Shown here piece by piece: positions 21,222 to 26,815 of a DNA stretch of 26,815 bases. Source of the stretch: Oscillospiraceae bacterium (GTDB lineage: Bacteria; Bacillota_A; Clostridia; Oscillospirales; Ruminococcaceae). The position numbers and the translations under genes are program-made. The notes below the pieces were generated by a model. That model was not told the DNA's origin. It worked only from the letters and a program-made list of their open reading frames with translations, and did no database searches. The stretch's first letter is position 1, and every line of letters starts with the position of its first letter. Where the stretch lies: NCBI GenBank assembly GCA_017400025.1, contig JAFQAF010000144.1, positions 1 to 26,815 on the forward strand, given 5' to 3'.

Positions 21222-21461
21222 TCAGGCAAGATAGTTTTTCAGAAGACTCTGAAGAATGTCGTCACGGTCAAGTTTGCGAATCTTGTTTCTTGCTCCCTGG
21301 TGTGTAGTGATGTAGGTAGGGTCTTCTGACAGGATGTAACCCACTATCTGGTTGATAGGGTTGTATCCTTTTTCCTTCAAAGCATCATACACTTCCTTCA
21401 AAGTCTGTCTGATTTCTTCGTCTTTTTCACTGTAGATTGAAAAAATGGTAGTTTCACTCAT
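21222..21461 (-). CDS. ireB: IreB family regulatory phosphoprotein (UPF0297)
   Basis: A 79-residue protein of the IreB/UPF0297 family. In Enterococcus, IreB is phosphorylated near its N-terminus by the PASTA kinase IreK and lowers cell-wall antibiotic resistance. The sequence here is typical: [20 protein letters not shown] with two N-terminal Thr, then [20 protein letters not shown] and [26 protein letters not shown] lies 7 bases upstream of the ATG. The common neighbours alaS and ruvX are not in the window. It heads a two-gene transcript with the 92-residue protein. Confidence 0.94.
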   Translation of the reverse strand: MSETTIFSIYSEKDEEIRQTLKEVYDALKEKGYNPINQIVGYILSEDPTYITTHQGARNKIRKLDRDDILQSLLKNYLA

Positions 21462-21488
21462 CCTACATCCTCCTTGTTTGATAATACT

Positions 21489-21517
21489 ATTGTACAGTAA
21501 AACTGTGACTAATTCAA
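21489..21517 (-). promoter_or_regulatory. Sigma-A promoter of ireB
   Basis: On the minus strand TTGAAT (21512-21517), a 17-base spacer and TACAAT (21489-21494), 27 bases before the ireB start. Confidence 0.75.
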
Positions 21518-21656
21518 GTAAAAAAAGCAGACGTTTTGTAAACAGATGAATTTATATGGATATTTTCCGGCAGTGTACTGTGCATATATGAAAAAATCGG
21601 CCCGGATTTGTGTATTCCGTGAGTATAACTATGTATATAATTGGTATACATATTAA

Positions 21657-21685
21657 TTGACAATTAATTATCACAAATGTATAAT
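21657..21685 (+). promoter_or_regulatory. Consensus sigma-A promoter of pheS-pheT
   Basis: TTGACA (21657-21662), a 17-base spacer and TATAAT (21680-21685): full consensus. Transcription should start near 21692, about 130 bases before pheS. Confidence 0.9.
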
Positions 21686-21691
21686 AATAGA

Positions 21692-21823
21692 ATACATAAA
21701 GTATTTTCTTTAATAAGCTACAGAGTGATGTACGGCACATTGTACAGCCCGGCGGAGGGCCGCCACAGAGAGAGGACCGGTATATGTACCTGCACCACCT
21801 GCGGAAATACGGAGGACAATTAT
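21692..21823 (+). promoter_or_regulatory. Structured 5' leader of pheST, class unknown
   Basis: The leader has three short hairpins: TGTAC/GTACA (21729-21733 with 21742-21746), GGCGG/CCGCC (21751-21755 with 21760-21764) and GGTA/TACC (21779-21782 with 21787-21790). It has no T-box consensus (GGTGGnACCGCG), no intrinsic terminator and no Phe-rich leader peptide. It is much shorter than a usual T-box leader. It ends in the pheS site GGAGG (21811-21815). Confidence 0.4.
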
Positions 21824-22861
21824 ATGAAAGAAAAACTGGAAGCCCTGCTTCGTGACGGCATTCCCCGGATAAACGGCGCGAAAACAGAGGCCGAACTGCA
21901 GGAGATAAAGGGCCGTCTTCTGGGCAAACAGGGCTCTCTGACTCTCCTGATGAAAGAAATGGGTAAACTGCCTGCAGAGGAACGCCCTGCAGCAGGCCAG
22001 ATGATCAACAAGGCTAAAAACGAGCTGAGCACTCTGGTGGACACAAGAAGAGAAGAACTGAAGCTGAAAGCCAGCGAAGTAGCAGAAGACTTTGACGTTA
22101 CAGTGCCTGGTCTTGCACCTATGAGCGGCGGTCTGCACCCTATCATCCAGATGTGCTATGACCTGAACGATGCTTTCCGTTCCCTGGGCTTTGAAATTTT
22201 TGAAGCCACAGATATCTCCAGCGAATACTACTCTTTTGACAACCTGAACTTCCCTCCAAACCATCCTGCAAGAGAAAGCATGGATACATACTGGCTGGAA
22301 GGTCACGATAAAGGCGAAGCATGGGAAAAACTGTGCCTGCGTCCTCACCTTACAGGTGACAGTGTGCGCTATCTCCAGACACACAAACCTCCATACCGTT
22401 TTGTGTACCCTGGCCGCGTATACCGCAACGAAACCACTGACGCACGCCACGAAAGAGCATTCTTCCAGTACGAAGCTCTTATTGTAGACAAAGACTTTAC
22501 ATTCACAGCAGGTAAAGTTATGATACAGACCATTCTCTCCAAAGTATTCGGTAGAGAAGTTAAAATCAGAATGCGTTCCGGCTTCTTCCCGTTTGTTGAA
22601 CCTGGCTATGAAATCGATATGGAATGTCTGGTTTGCGGCGGCAAAGGCTGCAGCGTGTGCAAACACGTAGGCTGGATTGAAGTTATGCCGGGCGGCACAC
22701 CGCACCCTAATGTACTGCGTGCTGCAGGTCTGGACCCTGATGAATACACAGGCTTCTATGTAAACATCGGTCTGGACAGACTGGTTATGATGCGTTACGG
22801 CGTGGATGATGTGCGTCTGTTCAACTCTGCAGACCTCAGATTCCTGGAACAGTTCCGTTAA
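21824..22861 (+). CDS. pheS: Phenylalanyl-tRNA synthetase alpha subunit
   Basis: The 345-residue catalytic subunit of the class II alpha2-beta2 enzyme that charges tRNA-Phe. An N-terminal coiled-coil arm (about 1-90) precedes the catalytic core: GGLHPIIQMCYDLNDAFRSL, PGRVYRNETTDARHERAFFQ (motif 2, split here at 20 residues), GFFPFVEPGYEIDME and GLDRLVMMRYGVDDVR (motif 3). A CxxCxGKGCxxC element (CLVCGGKGCSVC) lies near residues 267-278 and may bind zinc; I recall it in many bacterial PheS. Where many homologues have RTHTSPVQ, this one has RPHLTGDSVR. The start is the ATG at 21824, with GGAGG 8 bases upstream; the frame open from 21677 covers the leader. pheT follows by 17 bases. Confidence 0.97.
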   Translation: MKEKLEALLRDGIPRINGAKTEAELQEIKGRLLGKQGSLTLLMKEMGKLPAEERPAAGQMINKAKNELSTLVDTRREELKLKASEVAEDFDVTVPGLAPMSGGLHPIIQMCYDLNDAFRSLGFEIFEATDISSEYYSFDNLNFPPNHPARESMDTYWLEGHDKGEAWEKLCLRPHLTGDSVRYLQTHKPPYRFVYPGRVYRNETTDARHERAFFQYEALIVDKDFTFTAGKVMIQTILSKVFGREVKIRMRSGFFPFVEPGYEIDMECLVCGGKGCSVCKHVGWIEVMPGGTPHPNVLRAAGLDPDEYTGFYVNIGLDRLVMMRYGVDDVRLFNSADLRFLEQFR

Positions 22862-22878
22862 TTGGGAGGTAGTAAAAT

Positions 22879-25317
22879 ATGAAAGTATCATTGAACTGGA
22901 TTAAAGATTATGTAAAACTGCCTGCTGACATGGACCTGAAAAAGCTGGCATACGACCTGACAATGTCCACTGTTGAAGTAGAGGACGTTGAAGAACTGGG
23001 CAAAAAATTTGAAGGCCTGGTAGTAGGCGAAATCAAAGAAGTTCTGCCTCATCCGAATGCAGACAAGCTGCGCGTGTGCAGAACAGACATCGGCGGCGAA
23101 GTGAAGGAAATCGTCTGCGGCGGTGCAAACCTTGAAGTAGGCCAGAAAGTTGCAGTTGCACTGCCTGGCGCTATGGTAAAATGGCATGGCGAAGGTGACC
23201 TGGTGGAAATCAAGGTTTCCAAACTCCGCGGCGTTGAAAGCTACGGCATGATCTGTGCTTCCACAGAAATCGGCCTGGGCGACCTGCTGCCTTGCGGCGA
23301 CCACGAAATTATGAACCTGAACGGATTCGACTGCAAACGGGGCGACAAGCTGGCCGATGCACTGGATCTGGATGACTTCGTTCTGGAAATTGACAATAAA
23401 TCCATGACAAACCGTCCTGACCTGTGGGGTCACTACGGTATTGCCAGAGAAATTGCCACACTGTATGACCTGCCACTGGTTGAAATCCCTCATTTTGATC
23501 CACAGGTGGAAGGTAATGTGGACGTAAGAATCGGCAACAGCGAAAGATGCCGCCGTTTCATTGCAACAAAAATTGAAAACGTTCCTGTAAAACCATCTCC
23601 ATACAAAGTACAGGCACGTCTTTGGACAGTGGGCCAGAGACCAATCAACACACTGGTTGACATCACAAACTATGTAATGCTGGCATCCGGTCAGCCATCC
23701 CACGCATACGACCTGACTCATATCGTTGACTTTATCGAAGCAAGAAATGCTGTAGAAGGCGACACACTGAAACTGCTCAACGGCGAAGTTCTGCACCTTT
23801 CCACAGACGATATGGTTATTGCAGACGCTGAAGGCCCTGTAGGTCTGGCCGGCGTAATGGGCGGCCACAAAGACTCCATCCTGGATACAACTACAGACGT
23901 TCTGCTGGAAATGGCAAACTTTGAACCAATGGGCGTAAGAAGAACATCCCAGCGCTATGACGTGCGTACAGATGCTTCCTCCAGATATGAAAAAGCCATT
24001 GATACAGAAAGAGTTACACTGGGTACGGATATGGCACTGGCACTGTTTGCCGAGCTGTATCCTGAAATGAAAATCACAGGTTATGTAGACCTGTATCCTA
24101 CAAAACTGGAACAGCCTGTTATCGACGTAAGCCTTGACTGGCTGGAAAGACGTCTTGGCCAGCGCTTTGAAAATGATTACATCATCAACAAGCTGACAAG
24201 AATGGGCTTTGAAGTTGAAATCAACGGCGACAATCTCCACGTTGTAGTGCCATCCTGGCGTGCAACCGGCGATATCTCCGAAAGAGCAGACATCATGGAA
24301 GAAGTAGCCAGAGTATTCGGCTATGACAACATCCAGGCTACAAAAATCACAACTACTTTTGAATCTGCCATCAATCAGCTGGACTTTGACCTGTCCAGAA
24401 AAATCAAGGAATATCTGGCATTCCGCTGCAACATGCAGGAAGTGTTCACATATCCTTGGATGACAGACAAAACAGTGGAAGCCATCATGGGCACAACAGA
24501 CGGCCTGCTGCGGCTTTCTACACCGCCATCACCAACAGAAAAATTTGTCCGTGCATCCATCCTGCCAAACCTGTGTGATGCTGTAGCAAAGAACGAACGT
24601 TTCTATTCCGAATTCGGCATCTTTGAAGAAGCACAGATTTATCAGGACAGAGACTACACCAGCAAATATGATGAAAAAGAAAAAATTCCATATCATACAA
24701 AGAGCATCGGCGGCGCATTTGCCGGCAACAGCGCAGACCTGACAACTCTCTTCCGCAGAGTGAAAGGTATCCTGGAAATGATGCCAAGATATACACATAT
24801 GGAAGGTTTCACATTCAGAAAAGATGAAAAACCTGTATGGGCAGACAACACAGTATGGCTGAACATCTACGTTGGCGATGAAAAAGTGGGCAATATGGGT
24901 CTGCTGGCCAAAAAACCATCTATGGAATGCGGCATCAAAAACCTGGCTGTTATCCTCTTTGAACTTGATTTCTTCAAGCTGGTACCATTCAAATCCAGAA
25001 CAAACGAATTCACACATCTGCCTGAATTCCCTGAAACAGCATACGATATTTCACTGCTGTTTGACCTGGATACAAAATGGGAAAAAATCTATGCTGAAAT
25101 CATGAAGAAAGCCAAATCAGAAAAACTGCTGAAATCCGCTTCCTTTGTTGATGAATACAGAGGCAAACAGGTTCCTGAAGGCAAAAAATCCGTTACAATC
25201 CGTCTTGTTATCGGTTCTGCTTCAAAGACTCTCACATCTGATGAAATCGAAAAAGTAGCAGCAACAGTTACAAAAGTTCTGGAACACACACGGGGTGCCC
25301 AGGTACGTACAAAATAA
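22879..25317 (+). CDS. pheT: Phenylalanyl-tRNA synthetase beta subunit
   Basis: The 812-residue partner of PheS, which binds tRNA-Phe and edits mischarged Tyr. Domain order is normal: N-terminal MKVSLNWIKDYVKLPADMDL, the EMAP-like tRNA-binding OB fold (about 40-150) with VLPHPNADKLRVCR, the B3/B4 editing domain with DNKSMTNRPDLWGHYGIARE, the B5 domain, a core synthetase-like domain with ISERADIMEEVARVFGYD, and a C-terminal FDX-ACB anticodon domain (about 715-810). GGGAGG lies 9 bases upstream of the ATG. It is in an operon with pheS and followed by a terminator. Length is typical. Confidence 0.98.
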   Translation: MKVSLNWIKDYVKLPADMDLKKLAYDLTMSTVEVEDVEELGKKFEGLVVGEIKEVLPHPNADKLRVCRTDIGGEVKEIVCGGANLEVGQKVAVALPGAMVKWHGEGDLVEIKVSKLRGVESYGMICASTEIGLGDLLPCGDHEIMNLNGFDCKRGDKLADALDLDDFVLEIDNKSMTNRPDLWGHYGIAREIATLYDLPLVEIPHFDPQVEGNVDVRIGNSERCRRFIATKIENVPVKPSPYKVQARLWTVGQRPINTLVDITNYVMLASGQPSHAYDLTHIVDFIEARNAVEGDTLKLLNGEVLHLSTDDMVIADAEGPVGLAGVMGGHKDSILDTTTDVLLEMANFEPMGVRRTSQRYDVRTDASSRYEKAIDTERVTLGTDMALALFAELYPEMKITGYVDLYPTKLEQPVIDVSLDWLERRLGQRFENDYIINKLTRMGFEVEINGDNLHVVVPSWRATGDISERADIMEEVARVFGYDNIQATKITTTFESAINQLDFDLSRKIKEYLAFRCNMQEVFTYPWMTDKTVEAIMGTTDGLLRLSTPPSPTEKFVRASILPNLCDAVAKNERFYSEFGIFEEAQIYQDRDYTSKYDEKEKIPYHTKSIGGAFAGNSADLTTLFRRVKGILEMMPRYTHMEGFTFRKDEKPVWADNTVWLNIYVGDEKVGNMGLLAKKPSMECGIKNLAVILFELDFFKLVPFKSRTNEFTHLPEFPETAYDISLLFDLDTKWEKIYAEIMKKAKSEKLLKSASFVDEYRGKQVPEGKKSVTIRLVIGSASKTLTSDEIEKVAATVTKVLEHTRGAQVRTK

Positions 25318-25328
25318 TAAATAAAATC

Positions 25329-25363
25329 AAAAGGCTGTTTTTACCGGCAGCCTTTTATTTTTG
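25329..25363 (+). terminator. Rho-independent terminator after pheT
   Basis: A 9-bp stem AAAAGGCTG / CAGCCTTTT (25329-25337 with 25348-25356) has a 10-base loop and leads into ATTTTTG. Confidence 0.88.
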
Positions 25364-25412
25364 CATAAAAAAATGTATAATTGAGGATAATAAGACATAG
25401 ACGGAGGGCACT

Positions 25413-25805
25413 ATGTATACCATCGGTACAGACATCACCACAGTTTCCAGAATTGAAAAAAGCTGCCGGAAGGAAAACTTCAGAAACCACGTTTTCACAC
25501 AGAAAGAACTGGCGCTTTTCTACAACAGGGAGAAACCGAAATATGCTTCACTGGCTGCAAACTTTGCGGCAAAGGAAGCCTTTTCCAAGGCCCTGGGCAC
25601 AGGCATAAGGGGCTTTTCCCTCAACGAGGTGGAAATCCTGCGTGATGACCTGGGCGCACCTTATTTCACTTTTTACGGCAGTGCTGCAGACATTGTGCTG
25701 GCAGGGGGCTACAGACGGCAGGTGTCTCTCTCCCACGAAGGGGATACAGCCATAGCCTTTGTCCTTCTTGAAAAAAGTGAAAAAACGGAAAAGAAAAAAT
25801 TGTAA
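25413..25805 (+). CDS. acpS: Holo-[acyl-carrier-protein] synthase
   Basis: A 130-residue enzyme that moves 4'-phosphopantetheine from CoA to apo-acyl carrier protein, activating fatty acid synthesis in the cytoplasm. It begins MYTIGTDITTVSRIEKSCRK, with the metal-binding Asp7 in GTDI. The second motif is LAANFAAKEAFSKALGTGIR, with the metal-binding Glu of AAKEA. The C-terminal VSLSHEGDTAIAFVLLE is the family's SISHxxxxAxA strand. The tail is very Lys-rich (EKSEKTEKKKL). GGAGG lies 6-7 bases upstream of the ATG. No clear consensus promoter was found in the gap of about 50 bases after the pheT terminator; GATAAT at 25385-25390 could be a -10. Confidence 0.95.
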   Translation: MYTIGTDITTVSRIEKSCRKENFRNHVFTQKELALFYNREKPKYASLAANFAAKEAFSKALGTGIRGFSLNEVEILRDDLGAPYFTFYGSAADIVLAGGYRRQVSLSHEGDTAIAFVLLEKSEKTEKKKL

Positions 25806-25813
25806 CAAAACTA

Positions 25814-25842
25814 TTGACATTATGTACCAATTGATATATAAT
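25814..25842 (+). promoter_or_regulatory. Consensus sigma-A promoter of the flavodiiron protein gene
   Basis: TTGACA (25814-25819), a 17-base spacer and TATAAT (25837-25842): full consensus. It starts 9 bases after the acpS stop, so the flavodiiron gene has strong expression of its own. Confidence 0.9.
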
Positions 25843-25843
25843 A

Positions 25844-25872
25844 TCCTTAACGACACAAGGTATCATTAAGGA
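25844..25872. promoter_or_regulatory. Inverted repeat at the flavodiiron gene start site
   Basis: TCCTTAA (25844-25850) and TTAAGGA (25866-25872) form a perfect 7-bp inverted repeat with 15 bases between. It spans the expected transcription start, directly after the -10. It could be an operator or a stabilising 5' hairpin; it does not resemble a Rex site. Confidence 0.45.
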
Positions 25873-25908
25873 ATACAACACATTTACATATATATCAAGG
25901 AGAACACT

Positions 25909-26815
25909 ATGAAAACAATGAGAAAAATTACAGAAGACATTTTTTATATAGGCGCAAACGACAGACGTCTGGCCCTTTTTGAAAACCTTTTCCCGCTGGA
26001 AAACGGCATTTCCTACAACTCTTATTTTATCGACGACGAAAAAACAGCTGTGACAGATACTGTGGACCGTTTTGTATCCGATGCATTTTTTGAAAATCTG
26101 GAAGCCCTGCTGAAAGGCAGAAAGCAGGACTACCTCATAGTTCACCACATGGAGCCGGACCACGGCGCAAACATCGGCAGACTGATTGAAATGTACCCGG
26201 AAATGCAGGTGGTTATTTCTGCCAAAGGCCTGCAGATGATACAGCAGTTCTTCAATGTGGACCTGGGCGAAAGAGCAATTGTGGTAAAAGACGGCGACAG
26301 CCTTTCTCTGGGCAGACACACACTGCGCTTTGTGACAGCACCTATGGTGCACTGGCCGGAAGTAATCATGAGCTATGACGAAGCAGATGGCATACTTTTC
26401 TCTGCAGACGCATTCGGCTCTTTCGGCGCAAATGACGGCAACATCTTCAATGATGAAATAGAAATTGACGAAAAATGGTATGGCGAAGCCAGAAGATACT
26501 ACTCCAACATTGTGGGCAAATACGGCATGCAGGTGCAGGCAGTGCTGAAAAAGGCCGCAGGTCTTGATATAAAAATGCTGGCACCTCTCCACGGCCTGGT
26601 ATGGCGCAGCAACATAGGCGAATTTATAGCCAAATATGACCTGTGGAGCAGATACCAGCCGGAAGAAAAAGGCGTGCTGCTGGCCTATGCATCAATGTAC
26701 GGCAACACAGAGGCCGCCGCAAATGCCCTGGCACTGGCTCTGGCAGACAGAGGCGTGAACAGAATCCGGGTGAGAGATGTTTCCGTAACAGATACATCAG
26801 AGCTGATTTCCCTGG
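25909..26815 (+). CDS. Flavodiiron protein (oxygen/NO reductase), partial at right edge
   Basis: The first 302 codons of a cytoplasmic flavodiiron protein, which reduces oxygen or nitric oxide to protect anaerobes. The metallo-beta-lactamase domain (about 1-250) carries the di-iron ligands His80, Glu82, Asp84 and His85 in HHMEPDH, His148 in APMVHWP, Asp167 in SADAFGS and His228 in LAPLHGLVW. The flavodoxin domain begins at about residue 255 with the FMN loop AYASMYGNTEAA. The full set of ligands suggests an active enzyme. AAGGAGA lies upstream of the ATG at 25909. The C-terminus, and any rubredoxin fusion, lies outside the window. It has its own consensus promoter and follows acpS. Confidence 0.95.
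   Translation, partial: MKTMRKITEDIFYIGANDRRLALFENLFPLENGISYNSYFIDDEKTAVTDTVDRFVSDAFFENLEALLKGRKQDYLIVHHMEPDHGANIGRLIEMYPEMQVVISAKGLQMIQQFFNVDLGERAIVVKDGDSLSLGRHTLRFVTAPMVHWPEVIMSYDEADGILFSADAFGSFGANDGNIFNDEIEIDEKWYGEARRYYSNIVGKYGMQVQAVLKKAAGLDIKMLAPLHGLVWRSNIGEFIAKYDLWSRYQPEEKGVLLAYASMYGNTEAAANALALALADRGVNRIRVRDVSVTDTSELISL

Larger units (their letters stand above)
21462..21823. other. Divergent regulatory region between ireB and pheS
   Basis: This is 362 bases without a supported gene. It holds a leftward promoter for ireB, a rightward consensus promoter for pheST and the pheS leader. The stretch 21520-21650 is AT-rich and shows nothing I could identify. Confidence 0.7.

Noticed and set aside
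21677..21823. N-terminal extension of PheS by 49 residues
   Set aside because: It would start upstream of the expected transcription start at about 21692, and the family N-terminus and GGAGG point to 21824.
21692..21823. T-box riboswitch before pheST
   Set aside because: There is no GGTGGnACCGCG antiterminator sequence and no terminator, and the leader is too short.
21710..24240. Two long leftward frames opposite pheS and pheT
   Set aside because: Both lie antisense to intact synthetase genes and show no recognisable domain or start signal.
25666..26592. Leftward frame opposite acpS and the flavodiiron gene
   Set aside because: It spans two real genes on the other strand, including their intergenic promoter, and has shadow-frame composition.
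1..26815. CRISPR arrays, tRNA genes, rRNA genes, insertion sequences
   Set aside because: No regularly spaced repeats, no TTCGA-type tRNA arms in cloverleaf context and no transposase frames were seen on either strand.

Overview
The window looks like chromosome from a low-to-mid GC Gram-positive anaerobe of the class Clostridia, probably a gut commensal. The evidence is consensus sigma-A promoters with 17-base spacers, strong GGAGG ribosome binding sites, lipobox signal peptides instead of outer-membrane export signals, an IreB (UPF0297) gene, an L10 leader, a flavodiiron protein and an extracytosolic flavin reductase. The family-level assignment is inference. I saw no rRNA, tRNA, CRISPR array or insertion sequence.

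Layout. 1-401: 5' part of an HTH regulator with a membrane segment, running off the left edge. 543-4602 (minus): a compact ddl-murI-DUF1934-argS operon for peptidoglycan precursors and tRNA charging, with a promoter at about 4687. 4744-8449 (plus): the translation/secretion cluster rpmG-secE-nusG-rplK-rplA, then rplJ-rplL behind their own consensus promoter and L10 attenuator. Two sites resembling the 23S rRNA L1-binding site precede rplK and rplA. The usual rpoB-rpoC do not follow rplL. A terminator is followed by a small accessory patch (8489-9850) holding a glycosyltransferase-like protein without a DxD motif, a frameshifted HAD remnant and an orphan 119-residue protein.

9857-10952: a SLOG-family protein (DUF1273) and dihydrofolate reductase are divergent; their promoters share -35 bases and a 17-bp palindrome sits beside one of them. 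11023-15021 (minus): two exported lipoproteins, a UshA-like 5'-nucleotidase and a FAD/FMN reductase of the fumarate/urocanate reductase superfamily. The reductase lacks two fumarate-binding residues, so its substrate is open. An AraC regulator is divergent from it. 16439-19429: two adjacent PepD-type dipeptidases, clearly a tandem duplication. 19503-20741 (minus): a GHL10-type lipoprotein. 20910-21461 (minus): ireB and a small conserved protein. 21657-25317: pheS-pheT behind a consensus promoter and a structured leader of about 130 nt that is not a recognisable T-box. 25413-26815: acpS and the first 302 codons of a flavodiiron protein, cut by the right edge.

Most of the window is ordinary core genome. 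The parts most worth a second look are the reductase/AraC/dipeptidase block with its repeated ATATTGTG octamers, the patch where rpoBC would be expected, and the SLOG-folA intergenic region.
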